Shown here piece by piece: positions 47,733 through 56,149 of a DNA stretch of 64,000 nucleotides (position 1 is the first letter of the stretch; every line of letters begins with the position of its first letter). The DNA is taken from assembly GCA_015075185.1 (NCBI GenBank), contig JABTUW010000004.1, forward strand, positions 434,001 to 498,000, in the 5' to 3' direction. The translations under genes and the position numbers were made by a program. The notes beneath the pieces were generated by a model. That model was not told where the DNA came from and made no database searches. It worked only from the letters and a program-made list of their open reading frames with translations. The DNA is from Anaerolineales bacterium (GTDB lineage: Bacteria; Chloroflexota; Anaerolineae; 4572-78; J111).

Positions 47733-49810
47733 GGGTTGGAAATGGTCTCCAAGAGGACGGCGTTTTCGCCGCTGCTGTCGGCAACCAGGGGAACCCGTTC
47801 GAGGGTGGCCGGATCGTACAGGCCGGCAAAAAGACGATAGGCGCCGGGTGGTAGGTTCTCCGGCAGAGCCAAATCGGCACTGTCGCGCAGCCATTCGCCC
47901 TGATCTTTGAGCTGGCCCAAAGTGCCGCCGCTCAGCAGGCCCTCATAGATAAAATGGTCGGCCTGGGCCACTGTTTGATTTTGCCCGTCGCGCAGTTGGA
48001 CAAAGACTTTATAGGGCTTTCGAATTTGAGAAGTTTTAGGCCGCCAGTACAAAGCCAATTGAACGGTTCGATCCGGCGTTGCCGCTGCCAGGTCGAGACT
48101 ATAGCCGCCTAATTCTATCAAATCGCTAAAGTTGGCGTGGAGTTCGGCCAGCGGCTCGGCTGGGATGGGGCGCGGGTAGGGCTGGCTCAAAAAAACGAGC
48201 ACACCGCTGTCCTGGCGCTGTACATTCATTTGAGCAAAGACTTGCTGGATAAAGAGCGGCTCATAACGGCTAAACAGCCGGTTGTTATCCACCACGAACC
48301 AGAGCCGGGGCGATTCAGCCAGAACCTTATCCAGCCCCTCCACCGAATCAACCAGAGTCGAGCCGACATAGCGGTCCACCAACTCTTCCGACTCATCATC
48401 GGCGAACACCCGCGCTGTTCCCTGCGTGGCGTAATAATCGGAGCGGCCCAGGTATAAATAAGCAGCGGAAGGATGGACGGTCATCACCCGGTCGCCCTCC
48501 TGCCACTGCGACTCCACCCACTTGAAAATGGTATGGTAACCGCCTGTCCCCCTGGCCATGGCTACACTCAAGGCCGGGCTGGCCCAGTAGGCGACAATAA
48601 GAAAGACAGGGAGTAGGAAGTAGATAGTAGGTAGTAGGGGGATTCCTTGCGGCGGTCCCAAAGGGAGGCTTCGCTCTCGGCGGTCGGTGGCCGGTGGTCG
48701 AGATGTTAGAAGACGAGGCAATTTTTCAAACACACGGGCCAGGCCATCGGCGGCGAGGAGGAGAAAAGGCGGGTGGCAGAGGATGAACAAGTAGCGGGTT
48801 TTGCGCCAGGTTGAAGTGAGCGCCAGGCCTAATTCGGCGATGGTCAGCAAAAAGACCAAACCCAAGCAGATAACGGCCAGGTCACGCCGGGTCAGCCGCC
48901 CACGTATAACGGCCAGAAGAGCCAGGCCAAAAGACAGGGCCGCTAAAATCAGCAGGGGCCAGTATTCCGCAGCAGTGTAAACATAGATAAAATCGTCAAC
49001 TCGCTGCCAACTGAAGCCGGGATCCAAGAATTTATTAAAGACTCCCGCCAGACCGCTGCCGTCCCCATTGCCACTGCTACCGCCGCCGGCTGCGTCAGGT
49101 GACAAAAAAGGAATCTGCCCTCCCACTGCAAAAGCTGCCCCAACGGCCAGCAGCACCCCGGCAATAATCAGTTCCAGAATAACGGGTTTTTGGCGGTACC
49201 AGTCAAACTTGAACTTCCGCTGGCCTAGCCATAGACCAATTAGCAAGGCCAAACTCCAGACCGGCAGCGCCACCACCGCTACCGAATGGGTCAGAATGGC
49301 CGCCAGATAAAGGGCAACCCCCAGCAGGCGGCCAAAGCGATGAGGGTGGAGGAGAACGCCTTGCAGCAGAAAATAGAACCCCAGGAGCATGAGTAAGCTG
49401 GCCAGGGCGTACATACGCATCCGGGCGGACCAGAGGATCATCTCGGGATCAAAGGTGGCCAGAGTTAAAGCCAACAGGCCCGCGAATGAAGTTCGCAGAG
49501 TCCGCCGGCCTACCTGATAGAAAGCAGCCACTGCCAGCACTCCGGCCAGCAAAGAGGGCCAGCGCGCGATTTCCTCCCGGAATCCGGTCCATGTAATCAA
49601 GGGCGCCGCCAGGTAGGACAAAAGCAAACCTTGGTGATACAACAAACCCGACGGCAAAAAGGGCGCGCCTTTTTGGGCCGTCATTTGCGCGGCTAACATG
49701 CTGATGTATTCGTCAATGTGAAAAATGCCGGCCAGTAAGTGCCCGAGCCGCAGAGCAAAAGCGGCCAGAAGGAGGATTAGGATGAGAAAATAACCCGGTT
49801 TGGTTGACAT
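47729..49810 (-). CDS. GT39-like membrane glycosyltransferase A (tandem paralog)
   Basis: A 693 aa paralog of the downstream gene, with matching landmarks: 'HIDEYISMLAAQMTAQKGAP', 'WSARMRMYALASLLMLLGFY', 'VHPSAAYLYLGRSDYYATQG' and the tail 'GLYDPATLERVPLVADSSGE'. This copy carries a repeat-derived loop ('RPPATDRRERSLPLGPPQG') absent from its twin and a Gly/Ser/Asp run 'GGGSSGNGDGSG' in an outer loop. The twin genes overlap (ATGA), indicating coupled translation after tandem duplication. A palindromic repeat lies before its start. Confidence 0.87.
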   Translation of the reverse strand: MSTKPGYFLILILLLAAFALRLGHLLAGIFHIDEYISMLAAQMTAQKGAPFLPSGLLYHQGLLLSYLAAPLITWTGFREEIARWPSLLAGVLAVAAFYQVGRRTLRTSFAGLLALTLATFDPEMILWSARMRMYALASLLMLLGFYFLLQGVLLHPHRFGRLLGVALYLAAILTHSVAVVALPVWSLALLIGLWLGQRKFKFDWYRQKPVILELIIAGVLLAVGAAFAVGGQIPFLSPDAAGGGSSGNGDGSGLAGVFNKFLDPGFSWQRVDDFIYVYTAAEYWPLLILAALSFGLALLAVIRGRLTRRDLAVICLGLVFLLTIAELGLALTSTWRKTRYLFILCHPPFLLLAADGLARVFEKLPRLLTSRPPATDRRERSLPLGPPQGIPLLPTIYFLLPVFLIVAYWASPALSVAMARGTGGYHTIFKWVESQWQEGDRVMTVHPSAAYLYLGRSDYYATQGTARVFADDESEELVDRYVGSTLVDSVEGLDKVLAESPRLWFVVDNNRLFSRYEPLFIQQVFAQMNVQRQDSGVLVFLSQPYPRPIPAEPLAELHANFSDLIELGGYSLDLAAATPDRTVQLALYWRPKTSQIRKPYKVFVQLRDGQNQTVAQADHFIYEGLLSGGTLGQLKDQGEWLRDSADLALPENLPPGAYRLFAGLYDPATLERVPLVADSSGENAVLLETISNP
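48598..48712. repeat. Repeat tract inside GT39-like gene A (TAGGAAGTAGATAGTAGG and SLPLG unit)
   Basis: Words 'GTAGGAAGTAGATAGTAGGT' are followed by the 21-base unit at 48657-48677 that also occurs at 18736-18756 with two mismatches, and then by 'CGGTCGGTGGCCGGTGGTCG'. Read in frame it adds a charged loop between two membrane segments, with 'RSLPLG' in the same frame as in the distant gene. Confidence 0.8.
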
Positions 49811-49815
49811 GGAAC

Positions 49816-49853
49816 AATAATTGTGAATTGTGAACGTTACCCCTTCACAATTG
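49816..49853. repeat. AATTGTGAA/TTCACAATT palindrome
   Basis: 'AATTGTGAATTGTGAACG' followed by the inverse 'TTCACAATT', with another 'TTCACAATT' near 49884. It is upstream of GT39 gene A and is another hairpin of the intergenic type. Confidence 0.62.
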
Positions 49854-49896
49854 GCTGTTTATACCGCAGGGTCTTTTGGGACTATTCACAATTTTC

Positions 49897-50553
49897 TCAG
49901 CTTCGTTTACGGCCCAGGGCAATTTGCCAGGGGAAAGAGTAACCGTGCCAGACAACATCTACCACGCAGCTAAGCATCCGTTTAAAGCTGCGCCCGCTGT
50001 AGTTGTGGAAATGTTCAGGATCGTTACCCAGGGCGCGGAGATGTTTACCCCGTAAAAAATTAGCTCCCCGAAAAAACGGTTCATGGGGGACACTCAATAA
50101 GACGTATTCCGCCGACACACGAGCCAGTTCGCGTAACCCAACGGTCGAATCGGGCAGGTGCTCCAACACTTCCAGGCAAATGACCAGAGGAAAGTGATTG
50201 TCGGGAAACGGCAGGTGGTGAACATCAAATTGGGTCAAGGGCGCATGATGCTCCAGATGGTCACGTCCCCAGACCAAGGCATCGGCGCTAAAGTCCCCCC
50301 CCATGATTGTGATGGGGGAGGCCTGCGCCTGCTGCAAATGTTTCAGCACAAAGCCTTCGCCGGAGCCGGCATCCAGCAAACAGGTGACACCCGTCTGCCG
50401 AATGAGGGTTACGACGCGCTGATGAAATTTATCCAGCAAGGCCCGCTGGATTGGGTTTGGATTAAGATGTTTTTGACGATTGCCGTGTCGGTCCATAATG
50501 AATGGGCAATAACAAGAATTAGGACTCGTGTTGTAAAATCTGTTTGATAGCAT
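49897..50553 (-). CDS. Class I SAM-dependent methyltransferase
   Basis: A 218 aa cytoplasmic methyltransferase: motif I 'CLLDAGSGEGFVLKHLQQ', 'GGDFSADALVWGRDHLEHHA', 'FDVHHLPFPDNHFPLVICLE' and 'VLEHLPDSTVGLRELARV'. It is of the Methyltransf_11 type; the substrate could be a sugar or lipid intermediate of the adjacent pathway. The start at 50553 has CAGGAA upstream and overlaps the GT2 gene by 35 bp; ATG 50496 is an alternative without overlap. Confidence 0.86.
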   Translation of the reverse strand: MLSNRFYNTSPNSCYCPFIMDRHGNRQKHLNPNPIQRALLDKFHQRVVTLIRQTGVTCLLDAGSGEGFVLKHLQQAQASPITIMGGDFSADALVWGRDHLEHHAPLTQFDVHHLPFPDNHFPLVICLEVLEHLPDSTVGLRELARVSAEYVLLSVPHEPFFRGANFLRGKHLRALGNDPEHFHNYSGRSFKRMLSCVVDVVWHGYSFPWQIALGRKRS

Positions 50554-51490
50554 ATTCCTGATCAGGGCGAAAGGTGAAATAACGGATCATTTCTCCCAGG
50601 AGGCCGGTCGAAAAAAGCTGAATTCCCAGGATCATGGCTAAAATACCAACGGTGAAAAGCGGGCGGGTGCCAATCGGCTCAACTTCGGCCAGGCCCAGGG
50701 TTCGCCGGAGCCATTCGATGGCCAGATAAAATTCGATGAGGCCCCCCAGACCAAACATAGCCAGGCCAGCCACCCCAAATAGTCGCAGCGGGTGTTTGAG
50801 ATATGTGGTAAGGAACAGCACAGTGATAAAATCTAACAAGCCGCGAACCGTCCGGCCCGCGCCGTACTTGGATACGCCGGCATGGCGAGGGTGATGCTGC
50901 ACCGGCAGTTCGGCGGCGCGGAAACCCTGGCCTACGGCTAACACCGGGATAAAACGGTGGAAATCACTATACAAGAGAATTCGTTCGGTCACGGCGCGGC
51001 GATAAACTTTGAAGCCGCAGTTAAAATCGTGCAGGCGGACCCCACTGAAGGTTGATACACCCCAATTAAAAATCCGCGACGGCCAGGTTTTATCAATCGG
51101 GTCCTGGCGATTATAGCGCCAGGCCGCCACCAGATCAAAGCCCTCGTTCAGCTTGGCGAGCAGGGCCGGAATTTCAGCCGGATCGTCTTGCAGGTCGGCA
51201 TCGAGGGTAATGATGATTTCGCCCCGGCTGTGGCGAAAGCCGGCCACCAGTCCTGCCGTTTTGCCAAAATTTTGTTGAAAGTGAATCACATGGACAGCCG
51301 GGTCGGCCTGAAACAGCTCGTTCAAGATGTGGGCAGAGGCATCGGTGCTGCCATCGTTAATAAAAATAATTTCGTAAGGCTGGCCCATGGCCGCCAAAAC
51401 TTCAGTCAGTTTCTGGTGGAGCAGCTTTAAGTTGCCTTCTTCATTTAACAGCGGGATAACCACAGAGATAACAGGGGAGGTGGCGGTCAC
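50519..51490 (-). CDS. GT2 glycosyltransferase (polyprenyl-phosphate sugar synthase type)
   Basis: A 323 aa protein: GT-A domain with 'ISVVIPLLNEEGNLKLLHQK', 'EIIFINDGSTDASAHILNEL', the metal-binding 'ITLDADLQDDPAEIPALLAK' and 'RYNRQDPIDKTWPSRIFNWG', then two C-terminal membrane segments ('LFGVAGLAMFGLGGLIEFYL' and 'FTVGILAMILGIQLFSTGLL'). This is the ArnC/GtrB/DPM layout: it moves a sugar from a nucleotide carrier to undecaprenyl or polyprenyl phosphate on the inner face. It is the likely donor maker for the surrounding GT39-like enzymes. ATGA overlap with the flavoprotein gene upstream. Confidence 0.93.
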   Translation of the reverse strand: MTATSPVISVVIPLLNEEGNLKLLHQKLTEVLAAMGQPYEIIFINDGSTDASAHILNELFQADPAVHVIHFQQNFGKTAGLVAGFRHSRGEIIITLDADLQDDPAEIPALLAKLNEGFDLVAAWRYNRQDPIDKTWPSRIFNWGVSTFSGVRLHDFNCGFKVYRRAVTERILLYSDFHRFIPVLAVGQGFRAAELPVQHHPRHAGVSKYGAGRTVRGLLDFITVLFLTTYLKHPLRLFGVAGLAMFGLGGLIEFYLAIEWLRRTLGLAEVEPIGTRPLFTVGILAMILGIQLFSTGLLGEMIRYFTFRPDQEYAIKQILQHES

Positions 51491-52989
51491 GCTCCCTCCT
51501 TCGCCTGCGGTGTTACTCCCGGAAAGGGAGACGAGGCAGGAATACGGATTTCCTCGTGGTACGAGCGTTCGGTGTTGACCACCCAGAGGTCGTGATTTTC
51601 GCCGAGGATGTTCTTAACGGCCAGCATGGCGGTCAGCATGGAATGATCTTGATTGTTGTACATATGCAGGCCGTTGCGCCCGGTCGTTTGCAGATTTTCG
51701 ATGGAGTTAAGATAGGCTTTGATCAACTCCAGATAAACTCTGTACTCGCCCGTGTAAACGGGGTAGGCTTTGGGCTGGCGGAACACCACCCCGTCCAGCA
51801 CGTCGGCTTCCTCCACCAGGCCCAACTGGGCCAGTTCGCGGCGACCCAGCGCAACCAAATCAGGGTCAGACATCTGCCACAGGGCATCGTCCTCATTGCA
51901 GAAATATTCGAGGCCGATACAGGATGTGCCAGGGTCAGGCACCATGTCAGGACTCCAATTCTTAAAGTTTTGAATCCGGCCCACCTGAACTTCGGGACTG
52001 TGGACATAAATCCAATTATCGGGAAAGAGGTCATTCCGCCGCACAATCAGGGCGACTGTTAAAAAGTCACGGTAACTCAGTTTACGGGCTGCTTCGACAA
52101 CTTCCGAGGCAGGCGCCGGCCTCATTTTCAAAATCAGCTCGCTGAGTGGCATGCTGGAGATAAAATGGTCGCCGCTGGCAATCGTGGACCCGTTGGGGCC
52201 GGTCGAAACAATCTGCTTGACCCGCCGGCCGTTCATTTGCAGCTCGACCACCTCGTTCTCCAAAAAAACACGATGATTCTGAGCCTCGATTAACTCCTGG
52301 ACACGCTGCCAGAGCATGCCCGGCCCACGCCGGGGATAGTCAAAGGCGTCAATCAGAGTTTTGACCGATTGGCTCTCGGAGTTGAAGAGGGCATTTTTGA
52401 CTGCCGTTGTCAACGAGAGGCCCTTGATGCGTTGAGCCGCCCACTCAGCCTTGATTTCGGTGCAGGGAATGCCCCACACTTTTTCGGTATAGGTTTTGAA
52501 AAAAATCTGATACAACCGCTTGCCAAAACGATTAGAAACCCACTCTTCAAGGTTTTCCTCCTGAGGATAGGGGCGCAAACGCGCCGCAATGTAACTCAAG
52601 CCGATACGAAGACTCTCGATCAAGCCGAGTTTGAGCAGCGCATCAAAAAAGCGAATCGGGTAGTAAAAAAACTTGTTTTTGTAGTAGATCCGCGACAGCC
52701 GGGCGCGATGCAAAAAGTCATCGCCCAGCACCTCGCGCCACATGGCCTCCACTTCGGCCACCTTGGTAAAAAAGCGGTGCCCGCCGATATCCACCCCGTA
52801 CCCTTTGTAATTTTCGGTCCGAGCAATGCCCCCCACCAGCGGCCCCTTTTCAAAGACTACCGTCTGTTTGCCGACCTTGCTCAACTGGTAGGCTGCGGTC
52901 AATCCCGCCGGTCCCGCGCCGATGATGACTACATCGGTTTTAAGTTCGATGGGATTACTTGAACTTTTATCGTCGTGCATTATCCTCAA
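51487..52989 (-). CDS. FAD-dependent oxidoreductase, UDP-galactopyranose-mutase/protoporphyrinogen-oxidase-like
   Basis: A 500 aa amine-oxidase-fold flavoprotein. It opens with 'VVIIGAGPAGLTAAYQLSKV' and 'FEKGPLVGGIARTENYKGYG', followed by 'DIGGHRFFTKVAEVEAMWRE' and 'YYPIRFFDALLKLG', typical of the UGM-like group near polysaccharide genes. It probably modifies a nucleotide- or lipid-linked sugar. It is first of the operon flavoprotein-GT2-methyltransferase, with an ATGA overlap to GT2. ATG 52989 or 52983 is possible. Confidence 0.87.
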   Translation of the reverse strand: MRIMHDDKSSSNPIELKTDVVIIGAGPAGLTAAYQLSKVGKQTVVFEKGPLVGGIARTENYKGYGVDIGGHRFFTKVAEVEAMWREVLGDDFLHRARLSRIYYKNKFFYYPIRFFDALLKLGLIESLRIGLSYIAARLRPYPQEENLEEWVSNRFGKRLYQIFFKTYTEKVWGIPCTEIKAEWAAQRIKGLSLTTAVKNALFNSESQSVKTLIDAFDYPRRGPGMLWQRVQELIEAQNHRVFLENEVVELQMNGRRVKQIVSTGPNGSTIASGDHFISSMPLSELILKMRPAPASEVVEAARKLSYRDFLTVALIVRRNDLFPDNWIYVHSPEVQVGRIQNFKNWSPDMVPDPGTSCIGLEYFCNEDDALWQMSDPDLVALGRRELAQLGLVEEADVLDGVVFRQPKAYPVYTGEYRVYLELIKAYLNSIENLQTTGRNGLHMYNNQDHSMLTAMLAVKNILGENHDLWVVNTERSYHEEIRIPASSPFPGVTPQAKEGA

Positions 52990-53039
52990 ACTTACTCTGC
53001 CTGACTGACAAATTTAACCTTCGAGCCGTAAAGAGAGAA

Positions 53040-53113
53040 TAGCTCGCGGATTTTCACAGATAAACACGGATTTAGGAAAAATTTAATAAAAAATCTATGT
53101 TACCCGTGAGCTA
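53040..53113. repeat. TAGCTC/GAGCTA-flanked repeat with CACAGATAAACACGG word
   Basis: Arms TAGCTC (53040-53045) and GAGCTA (53108-53113) enclose 'TTTTCACAGATAAACACGGA' and an AT-rich run. The inner word resembles the one near 7755 and common dispersed repeats in other genomes. It lies between the GT39 gene and the flavoprotein gene. Confidence 0.5.
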
Positions 53114-53132
53114 TGTAAATTCTGTCGCTCAA

Positions 53133-55904
53133 TTAGGGTTTGATCTGTAACGTTCCTATTGTTAAACTATTGCCCTGCTCATTGCCGGCAAAGTCGAAGT
53201 AATTCAGGCGTAAATTCAAATCCGGCTCGTACATACCGGCCAGCAGGGTATACTCGCCGGGGGGTAAGTTGGGTGGCAGCTTGAGCAGATGCCGATCCAA
53301 AACCGTTTCGCCAGGAGTCCAGGTATTGGCATGAGAGAGTCCACAGACCGGGAAGTCATCGGCCTGGGCCAAAACCCTCTGCCCTCCCTCTTGAGGCGGG
53401 GAGAGCAAATGGATAAATACCTTGTAACGCAAACTCAACAGGCTCTGTGCCTGCCAATACAGGGTAATTGGGACAATCCCGCCCGGCCGGGCATAATCTT
53501 GAGTAACATCGTAACCGACCAGAGCTACCCGGCCAGCCAACTGCCCGGCCCGCTCCAGGTACTCCGGCGGAGCGTTATTCTTTAATTCCGACCCCTCGCC
53601 CAAAACCAGCGCCGGCTCCACAAGCACCTGCGGAACCGCAGGTTGAGCCATCAATGCTGGAGCAAAATCGGCGGCAGTGGCAGGCGGCTCAAAATAGGCC
53701 GGCTCGACCAGGTCAACCACGTCGGCGGGATGGAGTGGTTGAAATTCTGAAATCGTCAGCCGCAGCCGCCCGTTCCCCCACAGGCGATAACGCGGGCTGT
53801 AACCGAAGTTGGCCGGATCGAAAGGAACACTAAAATCACTGTCCCCTTTGTAAGTAATCTCCCCTTGCAGCACGTAGCGCGGGTAGCATGGTGTCGAGCG
53901 AGCGCCCAACATATACCAGAGGGGAGCATTGCCATCGTCGTTGCCGGCCCAGCTTCCCTCTAATTGACCCGTCCGCCGCAACTGGCCGACAAGCTGCCAG
54001 CCCAGGCGAAAGGGATAACCAAACCCAATTCGTGTGCCGTAGGGGTAGGCGGCATCGGTCGGATAGAAATTACTCTTGTGCTCAGGATAAGTCAGCACAT
54101 ATTCCAGGTTGCTGCGCAGAAAGAGCATCAGCGTATGCCCGGCAAAAATCGCCAGCAGGCCGGCGGCTGCCGCAGCGGCCAACCAGCGTCCCGCCAGTTG
54201 GCGCAGACCCGGCCAGCGGGACGCGCTCCAATGCCAGAGCTGCACTGCTGTCCAGCCGACCCAGAGGGTCAACGCGCCCAAAAAGAGGTAGTGGTGCTTG
54301 CCGGGCCGGTTGACCAGGAAAACATACACCCAAAAGGGCGGCGCCAGCCACAGCCAGAGGACTCGCTGCGGCACATCTGTTTGCGGTGAAAGGATGACCC
54401 ATCCAAAAAATAGGGCCAGACCCAGGGCCAGCAGCCCCGCCGCCAGTTGAACCCAGCCCAACAGCCACAAGGCCGCTCCGCTGACGGTGAGCAGAACTAT
54501 GCCCAAGCAGAGGAGCAGGGGACTGCCAGCGCGGAGCGCCAGGCGGGGGGGGCAGGGGGGAGTTTTCTCCCTTGCTCCCCCGCTCCCCCGCGCCCCTGCA
54601 CAGATTAAAATCACCACCAGCAGCAGCAACCCGTCAAACAAGGCCACATAATAGGCCGAGTTATACTTGAGCGCCTCGTAGTAGAAAAAATGGGCCAGGT
54701 TGTTAAAGGGCGGGCTGCTGCCCCCGCCAATCCGGTTTTCCAGGTAAGTCCCCGTGCTTTTGAGGTGGGGGTTGAGCACGAAGGGTACGTAAAATAGGGC
54801 GACCGGCACGATGAATACGAGCAGGGACGGCCAAAGCCGCCTCGATGAGGCGATGAGGCGATGAGGCGTGAGGCGAAGAGATAGCAAAACTCGTCCTTCC
54901 TCGCCTCCTCGCCGCTTCGCTGCTTCGCTTCCTTCCTGCTCGGGAGAGGCAAGAGTCAGGTAGGCCACGACGGGTAACAGCAAAATCGTCTCAAAATGAA
55001 ACAGGCAGGCAGCGGCCAGTAAAAATGTCGCCAGGCTGTGCCAGCGTCCGGCTTGGCTGCCGGTTTGATAAAAACGATAATAACCATAAATAGCGGCCAG
55101 GGTCAACAACAGCACGATGCTTTGATACTGGGCCGTGCGGGCGTAGGAGACAAAAACCCCGTCAACGGCAGCCAGCAGGCCAGCAATCAGGCCCACCCAG
55201 CGATTGAATAAGCGCCACCCCAACAGAGCGATTAATCCAACAGCCATGGTTCCGGCAACGGCGAAGGGCAGCCGCGCTGTCTGCTCGTCAAAGCGGCCGG
55301 TCAAAGCGCCGACGGCGTTGAGTAACAAAATTTCGCCGGGGCCTTTGGAATGGGTCAACAGGGCGTCCCCTTGCCCATAGACCAGCGAGACGGCTCTCAG
55401 CAGGATATCGGCCTCATCACCCTGATAATCAGAATAGTGGATATTGACGACACGGAAACAAGCAGCCAGAAGGAGAATGAGGAGGATGGAAGATGGAAGA
55501 TGGAAGGCTGGAGAATGGGAAGATAATTGAGATGATAATGTGAAACGCCCGCCAGGGGCCTTTGCCTCTGAAACGTGAAACCAGGCGATCAGGACAAAGA
55601 ACAGGGTCAATCCACCCAGGCCAAAGCCAACAGAAAAGGCGTTGAGAGGCAGCCGGGCCAAGGCCATCAACAGTAGTAATATAATTGTTAAACTGTAACT
55701 TATCGGCACGGCGATAAGCCATCGTTCTGGCTGGGTCAGGGGGTCGGGCCGCGGCCAGAGCGCCAGCAGCAGAACATAACCCGGCAAAAAGGCAATCAGC
55801 AGCAACCCGGCGCTCAACTGCCAGGGATACCAGGGCACAACCAGGACGAGCAGAGGCAGGAGGATAGCGCTCGCTCCCAGAATGATCAAATTGCTATTCT
55901 TCAT
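53133..55904 (-). CDS. GT39-like membrane glycosyltransferase with three repeat-derived loops
   Basis: A 923 aa polytopic protein with an added N-terminal pair of membrane segments and the acidic pair in 'YQGDEADILLRAVSLVYGQG'. Other landmarks are 'LLNAVGALTGRFDEQTARLP', 'FVSYARTAQYQSIVLLLTLA' and the outer beta-domain 'VPITLYWQAQSLLSLRYKVF' to 'LPPGEYTLLAGMYEP'. Three hydrophilic loops are translated repeat DNA (54538, 54838 and 55476). They lie between membrane helices and explain the unusual length. The promoter is at 56040-56068. The gene probably acts with the GT2 of the next operon. Confidence 0.87.
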   Translation of the reverse strand: MKNSNLIILGASAILLPLLVLVVPWYPWQLSAGLLLIAFLPGYVLLLALWPRPDPLTQPERWLIAVPISYSLTIILLLLMALARLPLNAFSVGFGLGGLTLFFVLIAWFHVSEAKAPGGRFTLSSQLSSHSPAFHLPSSILLILLLAACFRVVNIHYSDYQGDEADILLRAVSLVYGQGDALLTHSKGPGEILLLNAVGALTGRFDEQTARLPFAVAGTMAVGLIALLGWRLFNRWVGLIAGLLAAVDGVFVSYARTAQYQSIVLLLTLAAIYGYYRFYQTGSQAGRWHSLATFLLAAACLFHFETILLLPVVAYLTLASPEQEGSEAAKRRGGEEGRVLLSLRLTPHRLIASSRRLWPSLLVFIVPVALFYVPFVLNPHLKSTGTYLENRIGGGSSPPFNNLAHFFYYEALKYNSAYYVALFDGLLLLVVILICAGARGSGGAREKTPPCPPRLALRAGSPLLLCLGIVLLTVSGAALWLLGWVQLAAGLLALGLALFFGWVILSPQTDVPQRVLWLWLAPPFWVYVFLVNRPGKHHYLFLGALTLWVGWTAVQLWHWSASRWPGLRQLAGRWLAAAAAAGLLAIFAGHTLMLFLRSNLEYVLTYPEHKSNFYPTDAAYPYGTRIGFGYPFRLGWQLVGQLRRTGQLEGSWAGNDDGNAPLWYMLGARSTPCYPRYVLQGEITYKGDSDFSVPFDPANFGYSPRYRLWGNGRLRLTISEFQPLHPADVVDLVEPAYFEPPATAADFAPALMAQPAVPQVLVEPALVLGEGSELKNNAPPEYLERAGQLAGRVALVGYDVTQDYARPGGIVPITLYWQAQSLLSLRYKVFIHLLSPPQEGGQRVLAQADDFPVCGLSHANTWTPGETVLDRHLLKLPPNLPPGEYTLLAGMYEPDLNLRLNYFDFAGNEQGNSLTIGTLQIKP
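54538..54605. repeat. GC-rich tract inside the GT39-like gene
   Basis: Runs of G/C words such as 'CTTGCTCCCCCGCTCCCCCG' encode the loop 'RGSGGAREKTPPCPPR'. Similar 'GCTCCCC' words occur at 19150-19180. Confidence 0.6.
54838..54945. repeat. GATGAGGC tandem tract inside the GT39-like gene
   Basis: 'CGATGAGGCGATGAGGCGAT' followed by 'GAGGCGTGAGGCGAAGAG', then 'CTTCCTCGCCTCCTCGCCGC' and 'TTCGCTGCTTCGCTTCC'. Translated loop includes 'GSEAAKRRGGEEGRVLLS' and 'RLTPHRLIASSRRL'; the segment RLTPH also occurs in the loop encoded at 19552-19692. Confidence 0.72.
55476..55578. repeat. GGAAGATGGAAG tract inside the GT39-like gene
   Basis: 'GGATGGAAGATGGAAGATGG' then 'GTGAAACGCCCGCCAGGGGC' and 'TCTGAAACGTGAAACC'. 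The last part resembles the segment at 18728-18786 (GAAACGCC ... AACGTGAA). It encodes 'APGGRFTLSSQLSSHSPAFH' followed by a membrane helix. Confidence 0.72.
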
Positions 55905-56039
55905 ATCCGGCAGAGGGGGGTAGAGTTGAGGCCCGATGAATTATCTGATGATCTTCTGCCCTCCCAACTTGCGGCCTCCGGTGCTTCGATACGGCTATTT
56001 CTGACCCGGCGTGAGCAACACCCGGCCAAAACAGGGGCT

Positions 56040-56068
56040 ATTTTACCATCAGATGGATGATTATTCAA
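56040..56068 (-). promoter_or_regulatory. Sigma-70-type promoter for the 53133-55904 gene
   Basis: On the - strand TTGAAT (56068-56063), 17 bp, TAAAAT (56045-56040). The leader of about 130 bases has no obvious structure. The gap 55905-56149 otherwise holds only the hairpin at 56106-56138. Confidence 0.58.
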
Positions 56069-56105
56069 ACCCCGTGATCAAACTCCATGCGTCGCAATCT
56101 TAGAA

Positions 56106-56138
56106 AGACCCTAAAGGTTTTTAAAACCTTCAGGGTCT
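56106..56138. repeat. AGACCCT..AGGGTCT hairpin behind a GT39-like gene
   Basis: Arms AGACCCT and AGGGTCT plus an inner AAGGTTT/AAACCTT helix separated by one mismatch. On the - strand it lies 12 bases after the stop of the 56150-58720 gene and is followed by TTTC, so it may end that transcript, though the word is also a widespread dispersed repeat. Confidence 0.7.
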
Positions 56139-56149
56139 GGCTTCTCCAC

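Noticed and set aside
47733..47894. N-terminal extension of the second tandem GT39-like protein
   Set aside because: It is the end of the neighbouring paralog in another frame; ATGA overlap at 47729-47732 gives the start.
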